NCBI GenBank assembly: GCA_015698045.1
Contig: BLAL01000295.1
Location: 310,001-374,000 of the forward strand
Direction: 5' to 3'
Length of the DNA: 64,000 nucleotides
Source of the DNA: Rhizophagus clarus
Lineage: Eukaryota; Glomeromycota; Glomeromycetes; Glomerales; Glomeraceae
Of the stretch, positions 12,336 to 23,800 are shown in pieces (positions within the stretch are counted from its first letter, which is position 1; every line of letters starts with the position of its first letter). Under the pieces are notes generated by a model. The model did no database searches. It saw nothing but the letters and a program-made list of their open reading frames with translations, and was not told the origin of the DNA. The translations under genes and the position numbers were made by a program.

Positions 12336-13854
12336 ACAAGCCATGCAAAAAAAAAAAAATTCAAATTACTGGGTGAGCCTCTCGCATCTGAGTGTCTGAT
12401 ACCAACAAAAAAAAAAAAAATAATTGTATACATAGTAAATTAGAAAAATTATCATATTCTTTGTTATATTTATTGTATTATTATTTATAATTTAAAATTT
12501 TTATAATAAAATCAATTTTATCTTTTAGTAACAGTTAGTTTTTATTAAAAAATGTATCTTTTTTAGATCTTCTCATAAAAAATAACGGTGAAATAATCTA
12601 TCAAGATTTTTTCCTTAATTACTATTATCAAAGTAGAGAAAAGTTCGTTTTATGACTTCGTTTTTAGGTAGACCCGCATCATTCTCGATTAACGATAGAA
12701 TTAGTAATTGGTGAAAATCTTCAACGGTGGTATTGATTAAACACCAGAACTTTTTTCGTATGTTTTCTGTGTGTTTAATTTCGAATTCACATCATTCACA
12801 TTTCACAATTAACGATAAAATCCGATGTACAAACGCAGATGACGATCATGAAATTGCGATAGGAGTTGCTTCCGCATATTTTCCGTATATTTGTATGCAT
12901 TCGGTATATTTTCCGTGTAGTACCTATCATAAAATTCATCCATTTGAAAACGTCAATAATTTTATTAAATCACTCTTCTCTTTTTACCTCGTCAAACATG
13001 GTAAAGGATAATACAACCAAATTTACATATTAAATGATACTTTATAGTTAGTGAATATAATAAAAATTTAAAATTGTTCATTTTTAGCTTGGTCCTTCAA
13101 ATACTAAATATCGTAATTTATTTTAAAACTTAATTTTTAATAATCTCTTTTACTTTACAAGGGCAAGACGTTGAGGTTCCTATTGAATGATGAATCATGC
13201 TCATAAAAGATACCCCGGAAATTTTAGATGGACCATGAAATTCCACTTGAGTTAGTTGGGAAATACGTGGAATTCCACACATTCCATGTACCCTACATGG
13301 ACCCACATATATTACCTTCGTTTAGTACAATTTTCCACGTATATGATGTGATGTGGATTTTAAGCAGAAAAAACTTCCCGATATATGCAAAAGGTCAGCA
13401 AAATCATCAAAATCATCAAAATCATCTACTATTTGTAATTGTTTGTAATGGAAAGAGGCAAACGTCCTTAAATTCTAGTTGATATAAACATTTCAAACAT
13501 TTATCAATTCAATGTTAATTAATTAATATCATTTTTAAGTTCTTGTTAAACATAACCCTAATCAATTTATCTTATTATTTTAAAAACTAACGCGAAGTGC
13601 ATCAATCATTCGTAATTATATAAATATATTAATGTTATAAGTAAATTTTAAACAATATTATATAATTCTGGTGAATAGTTATGCTACTTCTTAATGCTGG
13701 CCGGATGCTTAAATAATGTTAAAGTCACATGGTTAAATATGAGAGTGGTTAGAACGTACGACATACGCACGTGAAAATGTGATACGGCATCGGTACCCTA
13801 ATTATTAAATGTTCCGATTGTAAAACTTAATTTCATATTCTCCGTTAAATTATA
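12336..13854. other. Upstream region of the 13855 Sel1 gene
   Basis: No gene is supported. 12990-13855 matches 28975-29540 (GGCAAGACGTTGA, AACGTACGACAT, GCACGTGAA), the upstream region of the Sel1 relic. 13220-13400 matches 8818-8990 in inverted orientation. The segment 12855-12925 (TATTTTCCGTATATTTG...) has a weak relative at 21845-21930. Open frames at 12727-13011 and 13228-13482 lie in these repeats and lack protein character. Confidence 0.5.
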
Positions 13855-15153
13855 ATGTCGACTACAAATATTATAAATGACGATAATTTCTTAAAGGAAT
13901 TTTTAAAAGAATTTTATCAAAAGATTATTGACACAGATGATCATCTTTTAAAATTCGAAAATATTTTAATTGAATGGATAAATAATATTGATAAGAGTAC
14001 CAATATAATTTTAAAATCGATGCAAAGTCATAAAGAAAGTAAATTATGGTTCTCTGGTATTATTGGATTTTTTTATCAATATGGTATTGGTTGTACTATT
14101 GACAAAAATAAAGCATTGGAATTGTATTTATTAGCAGCTGTTAGTGGTAAAAAGAACATCACATGTCAAAAACTTACAAATTTACATTTAATGAAAGAAA
14201 GTAATGCCGAATTTGATGTCACATTACAAAACATTAATGTTAATATCGGAAAATATCTATTATCATCACTTTATTATAAAGATATTATTTTAGATAAAAT
14301 AAATTTGGGTAAGCTAGAATATTCGGAATCTGCTAGAAAGGGTGATCCAGTGGCTCAATATAATTTAGGTTATTGTTATCAATATGGTAATGGTGTTGTT
14401 AAAAATTTTAATAAAGCATTTATATGGTATTCTAAATCAGCCAACAATGGATATGCTTTGGCACAAAATAATTTAGGAGAATGTTATGAGAAGGGATTAG
14501 GATGCAATAAAGATTATAATAAAGCATTTGAATGGTATTCCAAATCAGCTAGTGATGGATGTGCCGAGGGTCAAAAGAATTTAGGAAATTGTTATTATTA
14601 TGGAAGAGGAATAACAATAGATTATAATAAAGCATTTGAATTGTATTTTAAATCAGCTAATAATGGAAGTGCTTTAGGTCAAAATAATTTAGGTTTTTGT
14701 TATAAAAATGGTGTAGGAGTAAAAAAAGATTATAATAAAGCAGCTAAATGGTATTCTAAAGCAGCCAATGGCGGGTGTGCTTTAGGCAAAAATAATTTGG
14801 GTTTTTGCTATAGAAATGGTTTAGGAGTAACACAAGATAATAATAAAGCATTTCAATTGTATTCTGAATCAGCCAATAATGGATGTGCTGAAGGTCAATA
14901 TAACTTAGGAAATTGTCATTATTATGGAGTTACAACAGATATAAATTATAATAAAGCTTTTGAATGGTATCTTAAATCGGCTAGTGAAGGATTTAATCCT
15001 AGTCAATATAGATTAGGCAAATGTTATCATTATGGCGTTGGAACTAATAAAAATGTTAAAGAAGCAATTATCTGGTACAAAAAGGCTTTGGATAATGGAT
15101 TTGAGGGCGCAAATAAGGAGTTAAATAAAATCTTGTTAAGTAAAATAAATTAA
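13855..15153 (+). CDS. Sel1-repeat protein, 7 repeats
   Basis: A 432-residue unspliced protein starting MSTTNIINDDNFLKEF, which matches the paralogues' N-termini. Residues 1-160 are the family N-terminal module (LIEWINNID, WFSGIIGFFYQYGIGC, DKNKALELYLLA, IGKYLLSSLYYKDIIL); seven Sel1 repeats follow from GDPVAQYNLGYCYQYG to the cap CYHYGVGTNKNVKEAIIWYKKA. It is the only intact Sel1 gene on the plus strand and is arranged head-to-head with the minus-strand gene at 7056-8369, with the peptide precursor gene between them. Its close relative at 29500-31270 is decayed. The role is presumably as a scaffold; a partner cannot be inferred. Confidence 0.92.
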   Translation: MSTTNIINDDNFLKEFLKEFYQKIIDTDDHLLKFENILIEWINNIDKSTNIILKSMQSHKESKLWFSGIIGFFYQYGIGCTIDKNKALELYLLAAVSGKKNITCQKLTNLHLMKESNAEFDVTLQNINVNIGKYLLSSLYYKDIILDKINLGKLEYSESARKGDPVAQYNLGYCYQYGNGVVKNFNKAFIWYSKSANNGYALAQNNLGECYEKGLGCNKDYNKAFEWYSKSASDGCAEGQKNLGNCYYYGRGITIDYNKAFELYFKSANNGSALGQNNLGFCYKNGVGVKKDYNKAAKWYSKAANGGCALGKNNLGFCYRNGLGVTQDNNKAFQLYSESANNGCAEGQYNLGNCHYYGVTTDINYNKAFEWYLKSASEGFNPSQYRLGKCYHYGVGTNKNVKEAIIWYKKALDNGFEGANKELNKILLSKIN

Positions 15154-15294
15154 TAACATTCATTATATATATAGTTATAATATTACATAAATTTCATACT
15201 CCCTTATCAAAAAATATCAGTTACGAACTATCGAGAAAGTTCCCTAAAAGAATTTTTTTTTTAATGGTATAGATTATTTCTTCATTGTATTTGA

Positions 15295-15455
15295 AAAATG
15301 AAAATATTCTAATCGAGAATATTTTGATGTTATGGATTACCAAAATGGAGTTATAAAGTGATTTATAGAATTATTGGATTTTTTATATAAATGTGATATT
15401 GGTTGTTAAAATTAGGCATTATAATTATATTTACTATATTGAATTATGATTATAA
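15295..15455 (+). pseudogene. Sel1 N-terminal relic
   Basis: DNA resembling bases 13950-14130 of the preceding gene (GAAAATATTCTAATCGAGAAT; ATTATTGGATTTTTTATATAAATG; GATATTGGTTGTTA) survives without an open frame. Only the N-terminal module is recognisable. It is probably a remnant of a former tandem Sel1 copy. Confidence 0.5.
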
Positions 15456-15613
15456 AATAAAATTTTATCTCTTAAGATTTCAAAAAAATTTTTAATAGGA
15501 TATAAATGACGCTTTTATCACGCATGATCATATATGGTATTATAAATGGAGTGTTCTTCTTTGTTAACTTTGTGCTTTTGTCTTCCACTATAATGAAGAT
15601 ATGGAAAACATGA

Positions 15614-17177
15614 AAAATAATCTAAGGTACTATCTATCATTAAATTCTGCGAAGGTTGTGGAAGACAATCCCAAGCGCACCTGATCAATTACTAACACAT
15701 AAAAAGTTCACATAAGGGAACTTTAGTCTACTTGATTAGTGCATGATTTAGATGGTGGATTTAAAATCAAAATCTGCTGTTGAGGTCTATTGTTTTGTAA
15801 GAGAAACAATTAAGTATCTTTCTCAACAGTCAATCCTTTTTGGCATCTTTTTCATGCTATTGATTTGTCTTCATCTGGTTTTTCTTGGATCTGGTAGTAC
15901 TTCGTGGCCACAGTAATGCAGTTTTGCATTTTGGAAATAGCCTAATTGTGAACGTCCTTCTCTGAATTCACTGAGTTCAGAGAACTGGAAGCTCTTCGTG
16001 GCCACTGTTATGCGTTTGACATAATGGGGACAGCTTATTATGAACGGACCTCTCATTTTCTAGAATTTTCAGATGATAGCAAACTTTGTGCGCAAGAAAT
16101 TGTTATACAATGTATACATGATACCCAGGTCATTATGTTGAAAACTAATGAGCATATGCTTGAAACAAGTTATATGGCATTTATGCTTTTCCTGAAAGAT
16201 GCCCTAAATAAATTTCAGTAAAGGATAATTGTTTTGATATCATGTTTCATCAATCATTCATATTGAGGTTTTTTTTGGTTAAATAGTATATGCTAACATT
16301 TTTTATATTTTAGAATGAATTGTATACAAAAATAATCTAAGGTACTACCTTTATCATTAAATTCTGTGAAGGTTGTGGAAGACAATCCCAAGTGCACCTG
16401 ATCAATTACTAACACATAAAAAGTTCACTTAAGGAACTTTAGTCTACAGTCATACCTCCATAAGTGCACCCCCCTTGGGACCATAGTAAAAAAATAGCAG
16501 AATGTGCACTTAGAGAGGGAGTGCATTTATAGAGGGTAAAATATTAAGAACTCTTATAAGTTGGGACTAAAGCTTACCGTGCACTTAGAGAGAATTTACA
16601 TATTGCGTGCACTTATAGGGGGTGCACTTATGGAGATGTGACTGTACTTGATTAGTGCATGATTTAGATGGTGGATTTAAAATCATAATCCGCTGTTGAG
16701 GTCTATTGTTTTGTAAGAGAAACAATTAAGTATCTTTCTCAACAGTCAATCTTATTTTGGCATCTTTTTCATGCTATTGATTTGTCTTCATCTGATCTTT
16801 CTTGGATCTTGTAGTATTTCGTGGCCACAGTAATACAGTCTTGCATTTTGGAAATGGCCTAACTGTGAACGTCCTTCTCTAAATTCACTGAGTTCAGAGA
16901 ACTGGAAGTTCTTCGTGGCCACAGTTATGCGTTTGACATAATGGGGACAGCTTATTGTGAACGGACCTCTCATTTTCCAGAATTTTATACATGATAACCA
17001 GGTCATTATGTTGAAAACTAATGAGCATATGCTTGAAACAAGTTATATGCATTTATGTTTTTCCTGAAAGATGCCCTAAATAAATTTAAATGTTTTGATA
17101 TCATGTTTCATCAGCCATTCATATTGAAGTTTTTTTGGTCAAATAGTACATACTCACATTATTGTTTTATATTTTAG
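15614..17177. repeat. Tandem ~0.7-kb duplication
   Basis: 15614-16313 and 16328-17177 are copies of one sequence, both beginning AAAAATAATCTAAGGTACTA and ending TATATTTTAG. They share GGTTGTGGAAGACAATCCCAAG and TGCATGATTTAGATGGTGGA and differ by scattered substitutions, an extra ~40 bp near 16064 in copy 1 and a 198-bp MITE in copy 2. Inside each copy lies a smaller direct repeat of about 85 bp (CTTCGTGGCCACAGTAATGC and CTTCGTGGCCACTGTTATGC). A minus-strand open frame is conserved in both copies (15871-16056; 16788-17006) but matches nothing I recognise. Confidence 0.85.
16447..16644. mobile_element. 198-bp MITE, TA target duplication
   Basis: The termini CAGTCATACCTCCATAAGTG and its inverse (CACTTATGGAGATGTGACTG) flank a non-coding middle; GTGCACTTA recurs inside. 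It is bounded by TA on both sides, and the sister copy of the host duplication has the uninterrupted site GTCTACTTG at 15730-15738, so the insertion boundaries are proven by comparison within the window. TA targets and CAGT ends fit Tc1/mariner-type transposition. Confidence 0.9.
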
Positions 17178-18238
17178 AGTTATTTCTTTCTCAATTTTGA
17201 GGACAAAGATATTTCAATTAATGTTTTCAATATTGGTTAATAACAATTTCAATAACTTAATTTATTGGATAGTGAAACTATATTATATTACAGAAAAATT
17301 AATTGTAATAGATGAGTTATTAGGATCTTTTATTTTATTGAGAATACTAACAAATCATCGGTTGCTCATCTGTATGGTCAACATGTTACGAATCTTTTAA
17401 AAATGCTATAATGCTCATATGTAAAGCGGGTTAAGAATGAAATGAAAGTGCAATTGAAACGATGTAGAAGTGTTTATGGAAGAATTTGAGACTTTGATGA
17501 AGCTCAAAATTAATTGATTTGTATCAATAATAACAAAATCTTTAAATATACAATAAAATAATGTAAGTTTTTCAAAAAAAACCTTTTTCCAACAACAAAT
17601 ATAAATTATAATTTTATTCAGATTCAGATTGATTATAATAAGATGTAATGGAACTTGAATATTGACCAAGTTCAATTTTTAATTACCTATGAAGCATAAA
17701 GAGAAAAAAGTGGGTTTATTAAATAAAGGATATACATACATAACACTTCCGCCTTTTTTGTTATTCAGATAATACTATAATTACTTTATTAAAAATTTTG
17801 CATTACATAAAATACCTTATAGGATTGTTACTATAAATATGTCTCGAGCATCTTTACTATCTAAGATAAGGTTTTTACTAACATATCTATACTCTTTTCC
17901 TCAAATGATGTTAAGATTAAGCATAAATTATTATTACATTATTATACTTTATTAGCTATTAGTATTTTTAAAACTTTGATGCACGCGAACGAGAAGGTGA
18001 GCAAACAGCATGAATGCATACAGATTGCAGTGTCTAGAGAGTACTCGTACAGAGTCGTATAAATACATTTATACGAATTTTAATTTTAATTAGTATTTAA
18101 TTTTTTCACTTTAGTAAATCTGTACCGAGTTTTTTTTTTGACTTTTACACCTTTCTAAAATAGTCAGTTTTTCGGCGTTTTAGTGTTACTCCAGAATACA
18201 CTTAAGTTTCATATTCTGTCGAGATTAAAATATCAAAA
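17178..18238. other. Intergenic, nothing supported
   Basis: AT-rich sequence. Open frames at 17197-17400 and 17415-17675 have low-complexity translations, overlap in opposite strands and show no family features. Confidence 0.5.
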
Positions 18239-18580
18239 ATGATGATAATTCTTTATCAAAAATTATTGATACAGGTGACCATCTTATTACAAGGATACAA
18301 AATAATTTTGCAAGATCGTAAAGAAAGTGAATTACATGATAATGGATTTGTTAAAGATATAATAAAACATTTAAATTGCATTCTAGATCAGCTATGTTTT
18401 AGGTCAGAAGATTTAGGAATAGGAGAAAAGATTTGGAATTAATTAAGATTACCAAAAGGCAGCCGAAAATGAATGTGAAGGTTAGGTTTTTGTTATGAGA
18501 AGGGATTTGGAACTGACAAAGATTATAATAAAATGTTTAAGTAATATTCTAAATTGACTAAGCTGAAAATCAATGTGTTA
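18239..18580 (+). pseudogene. Sel1-repeat relic, internally deleted
   Basis: The start GATGATAATTCTTTATCAAA matches the N-terminal module of the 13855 gene and continues to ATTGATACAGGTGACCATCTTATT. After a jump past the middle of the gene, a Sel1 repeat is recognisable at about 18480-18560 (GTTTTTGTTATGAGAAGGGATTTGGAACTGACAAAGATTATAATAAA in pieces). Stops interrupt it. It lies at the left end of the segment shared with 36560-38430. Confidence 0.65.
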
Positions 18581-19239
18581 TTATATTGGTCTACAAATTC
18601 TAAAGTAACGTTTATACAAATATTTTTGACAGTTTGATGTAAATTTCTAATTTTAACAAGAAGTTGTGTTGTGCAAGTGTAATAATCATTTTAAACCATA
18701 ATGGTAAATAAAGAATAAGTAACAATTAGAACATATTTTAATTTGAATTTAAATTAAATTAATTTTGTTAATATAATAATTTTTTAACAAACTTAACAAT
18801 CTTTCATGTCATTCTTTAATATTCATTTTTACTCATTTTATATTCACGACATACCAAATTTATTATGTATAGATATTCATTATTATCAATTACATTATCA
18901 AATACATTAATAATATTTTATTTCTGTTAAAAGATTTTCAATATTTCAATTTATATTGTTAAAATTACAACGATACTTATTTTTAAATATTCCAAATAAA
19001 ATATCATCAATACACTTTTTATTAGAGAAAAATAATTTTTTATTATCGCCGTTTTCAAAATGGTTGATGTTATTTATTTGTGATTAAATATTCGAATACC
19101 AATTATTCGTCCGGTTTTCGTCCATTTTTTGTTTAGTTTTCGTCCGGTTCTCGGTTTTCTTTTTTCTCATTCCAAACATAACAGCGTCAACCATTTTGAA
19201 AACAGCGATAAATTCATATATTTAATTAATAAAAATTTC
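18581..19239. other. 3' flank of BTB-TLDc gene
   Basis: 18628-18880 aligns with 36563-36840 downstream of the paralogous gene (TTTTGACAG..TTGA.GTAAA, ATGGTAAATAAAGAAT, TTCATTTTATATTCAC.ACAT), showing that the duplication includes the 3' flank. The remainder carries the 163-bp MITE at 19046-19208, absent from the other copy. Confidence 0.6.
19046..19208. mobile_element. 163-bp MITE, family shared with 43543-43714
   Basis: The ends TCGCCGTTTTCAAAATGG and CCATTTTGAAAACAGCGA are inverted repeats flanked by TA. Inside are repeats of TTCGTCCGGTTTTCGTCC. It sits just downstream of the BTB-TLDc gene and is missing from the equivalent place at 36840. Confidence 0.85.
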
Positions 19240-20867
19240 CTATTTGAAACTATAATAATTATTTTCATTATTTATCTTCCATATAATCCTCTCTATAGAA
19301 TCTAGATTTTCAGGATGTTCAGATGATTTAATGTTATCAGAAAGTGATTTATGATCTGTTCCACTTTTTATAACTTGAAAAACTTCATATTCTTCAACAA
19401 CAAACTTACAAACGTTCGTTCGTCCTTTCATAATTTCTTTTTGAAAATAATTTTTTTTATACTTTCCCTCAAACCAATTTAGATCTTGAAATCCCAATAA
19501 TGAATTAGTTGAATTGTAAACCGGAGTTCCACCATATTCAACTCTACTTAAAATAATATTATTTAAACTTTCTCCATTTCCCAAAGAAAAAATAAAGGAA
19601 GAATCCGATTTATCCCAAGAATTACTTGATTTCCACGAATTAGGATTATAACCACCAATTATTTGATTAGTTTCTTTAACTTTAATAACCACCAAAGTAG
19701 GTCCCTTATTAACACAATATTCATGAAATTCTTTAACTTTAAATCCATCACGGCTTCCGCGAAGTAACAGGTTAAACTCATAATCATTATTTAAAAGACT
19801 AAAATTACTCTCATCATTATCCATTGAATCGATCCAACTTGATAAAAGAGCCAAATTCTTGTTACTGACTATAACAGAATCAGGTACAGATTGAAGAATA
19901 GGAACTCTTGGTGAAAGAGAATAAGATTCTGGTGAAGGCTTACTATCATATTTAAAAAAATTCTTTAATTCGTCTCTTAGATTATCGGGAAGAATTTTTT
20001 CATATGGTTGAACTTCTGAAATATACTCTTTCTCTGTGATATTAAAAAATCTAATATATGGAATAAAATCTTTTAATCGATCCTTTAATCTATTAAAATC
20101 ATTTTGATCAATTTCTGGTATTTGCCCAAAAGCCCACTTTATTAAATTTTTCCAAATTTCAATTTCAATAATGTTTAGATCTTCACGTTTAATAAATTCA
20201 AGTAATATTGATTTATCCAACGAAACAAAACCCGCTGAAGTAAAAATTTTGTTCGGTTGCTGAGCTGATAATTCACAGAAATATTTCCAAAGTCTGACAA
20301 AATTTTCATATTTATATGAAGTTAAAATAAATATATCAGCAATATTTTCTTGGATCCAATCTCTTTCGTAAGTAATAATATACTCTTCCATGTATTTTGT
20401 TAATTCAGGCAGAACAAGTTCATCGGCAGCAAACAATAAATCGGTGAATAAATCTCTAATATTATCATCCATCAAAGAAAATTCTCCCGTATAAATATAT
20501 CTTTTTAATTTATTTATTTTTTTTTTTTTTTTTTTTGAAAAAAAGATCGAAAATATTATTAATTCATCATTATAAAATTTTTTTAAAAAAAAGCTTTTAA
20601 CTTATATACTTACTTTAAAATTTTCCTGAAGACTATCGGAGAAATGTTAGGTTTTGTAAAAATAATTTTACCATTTTCTTTTTTTACCCACTTAGAAGAT
20701 AGAGCAGTCTTAAAATAAGGTGAACGAGCTCTCAAAATTACAGAATGAGCTTCAAAGGTTTCTCTATCATTTATTCCACCAACTTCTAACAACACATCAT
20801 AATCATCAGCTTCGATGGATAATCGTGCAATATCTTGCAATAACGAATTTGCAAAAAGTGGAGCCAT
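19240..20867 (-). CDS. BTB-BACK-TLDc protein, two exons
   Basis: Exon 20867-20614, a 113-bp intron (GTAAGTATA...AAAAAG) and exon 20500-19240 give 504 residues. BTB is at about residues 20-115 (DDYDVLLEVGG, FEAHSVILRARSPYFKTAL, YIYTGEFSL across the junction), BACK at about 125-230, and TLDc at about 275-460 (LLRGSRDGFKVKEF, KGPTLVVIKV, IIGGYNPNSWK, EEYEVFQVIK). A charged tail of about 45 residues follows (to NNENNYYSFK). It is very close to 36887-38427 and shares the intron position with 3316-4821. As in that gene, a Cullin-3 adaptor or V-ATPase/oxidation-resistance role is suggested only by family. Confidence 0.94.
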
Positions 20868-23800
20868 AAAAAAGTTTGAAATTTCAAAATAAATTATTTG
20901 TTTATATTATTATTTTTGTGTAACATGTTGATCAATTTGGGCGAACCAAAAATTCGCCATAAATCAGCCTTATTTATAAAAAATAATTACATATAAATAT
21001 CTCATATCTCTTTAACAATTACATAACTTGTCGGATCTGTCGGATTTATCGGATTTATCGCTGCATTCAAAATTCATTAACCTATTTTGTCAAATATAAA
21101 TAAGTTCACATGTAAATCGATGATTGAATACATTATGCAGGAATTTGTACTCCTAACATTAACTTTGCTCTAATAAAGGTTACTCCTTTCTATTTTAATA
21201 TAATTTTTTCTCAATGGATGATGATACAGTCAATGTCACCAATCGCTACTTTCCTTATTGTTCATGTATTATGACTTTATGCCTTTTTGGTAAAGATTTT
21301 ACTTTAGCCAGAGTCAAAAAAATGCACCAATCGCTATGATTTACCGGAGTCCTTCCATTTTTATTTATTTTCCTTTTTTTCAAAATTCTTTGTCACGAAT
21401 GTATTAATGAATAAAAATATTATGATTATGAATACCATTAACCTATAATTGTTTTCCTAAATACCATATTGCTCAAGTAAAACAATTACAACCGATTTAT
21501 AATGTGAAATAATAAAGAACTAATAGGTATTAAATACGTTATACCTCCTGATATATTGTTACTTATACAAATACAAAAAAATCCATTAAAACAATTAAAA
21601 CAAAATTATTTTCAATAATTTCCATCTTGCAATTATTGAAGTAGTGATTTAAATTTTATTTTCTAATTTCTTTGATATTGATAGTTTTTATTACATAGAT
21701 TTAGTTGTAAAATTATTGCTGCTTGAAATAGCTCAATATACTGTATATGATAGCGGGAGTGTGGTTTTCGATGCATTTTCCATATGTCTTTTGTACATTT
21801 TCTGTGGATTAAATGCATCTTCCTACAGCGTTGTTTTTTTTTCGAACATTTTGAACAGCGTATTTTTCGTATATTACCCGTATAGTTTCCGTATATTTAC
21901 TTACGTATGTATTCAATATATTTTCCGTACAGTGTGTTCTTCACCATCAATCCAATGGTAAAACATTTATTAGGGATTTTTTTTTAATGATTACGCTCAT
22001 TTTTCGTAATTATTTCATACAACACTCAATACTGTCGTAAATCACCGGTATTTGAATACATATGAGTTAAATAAATTATAATAACAAGGTATTCTTAAAC
22101 CAATATGACGGGGATGTTAATTTTTTATTTATATTTATGATTTAAAATAACATTATATTCGTTAATTTTTGTATTCTATTTATTATTTCGCAACTTAACA
22201 ATATTTATATACTGCAATATTTATATATGCACCAAAAATAAATACAAAATCAATTTACGGTCTGATCCAGCTTAGCTTACATCAGTCCAATTTATAAATT
22301 CAAGTCATAGCAGTTCGTTAAATTATTCATCGGTCCAGTTCGGTTCAACTCGACATTTTATCACTATTTTATCAGTCCAGAATGACTTTGCTCTCAAGTT
22401 GGACGCTGATCATCTGTCCAAAATTTTACAGGCAATCAATAAAATGTAACATTCAGGAAAACTCCGATGTTTAATCAAGCGTCAACCTCCGAATTATAGA
22501 AAATGAAATCATTATGTGAAATGTAATCAACCAATTCCGAAATAGAATGAACGATATACTGTAATAAGGTTTCTTTATATTATATTGTTAAAGAATAAAT
22601 TTATTATACTTTTCGTATACTTTTCGTTCGATACAGGATAAACAATATATTTTACTTAATTTTGTCTATTTTCTCTTAATTTGTGCTTTAATTTTTATAT
22701 ATCGAAAAAACAAACGTGACATGCTTTCAAGGGAGGGGACGCGGATCCTAGGCCAGTCTGATGAAATAATTCACGAAATTCTTTTAATAGTCCCTGCACC
22801 GTATTTTTCTTTGATATTTTCAAAAAGTTCGTTTCTACAGCTAATTTGTTTTATCACAAATATCGTTAATTACACATTTGTATAAGATTCTTGCACTTTT
22901 TCTATAATAACAGGTTTCCAAAATAATCTACTCGACCCATATGTCATATACATCACCAATAACAGATAGATTTTTAAAGATTATAATCAATTCGTTTTCA
23001 AATATTAACAAATTAAGAATTCATTATTAAAATTAATTATTAAAATTTTATATTACTTTTTATTATTTTATATCTCGTAATAATTACAGTAAACAACGCA
23101 GTGATCATTTTGATAGATACTAAAATTGTTTATTATTTTTCTACTTAAATCAAAAAAAAAAAAAAAAATTAATAACAAAATAAGATAAAACTAAAAATTA
23201 AATAAAAATAGTAATATAATTTCTTCGGTTATTGCGATGGAGATAATTTCTATGTATTTCGAAATCATTACTACCTCTATTCGTCTATACCAAAAAGAAA
23301 GAGAGTTGAAGGTAAGCAAATGCGCTATAGCGGATCACTTCCCCCTACGGAGGAGCAGCCAGTTACAAGTCCTACCGCTTTATTTATAACTGGACTTTTT
23401 ACATTTTACTCAATAATCATTAAAGGTAGGAAATATTATAAAGTTATAATAAAAAGGGGGGAAATCAAGCCAATGCTGTTTAAAAGATTACCTTACTTGA
23501 TATCTTTTTATAATAACCTTATAACACTCCCACTTAAAATTCTTACCTCTTATAAGATATGTTATTGTAGCAGAAATAATTTCTATTTATTTCATATTTC
23601 TATTTCATCTATATTAAAAGGAAAGAAAATTAAAGGTAAGCAAATGTGCTATAGCGGATCACTTCCCCCTACGGAGGAGCAGCCAGTTACAAGTCCTACC
23701 GCTTTATTTATAACTGGACTTTTTACATTTCACTTAATAATCATTAAAGGTAAGAGATGTTATAAAGTTATAATAAAAAGGGGGGAAGTCAAGCCAATGC

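Noticed and set aside
12242-12433. Minus-strand open frame over the peptide gene
   Set aside because: It is the shadow of exon 2 and ends in runs from poly-A tracts; the plus-strand spliced gene with signal peptide explains the region better.
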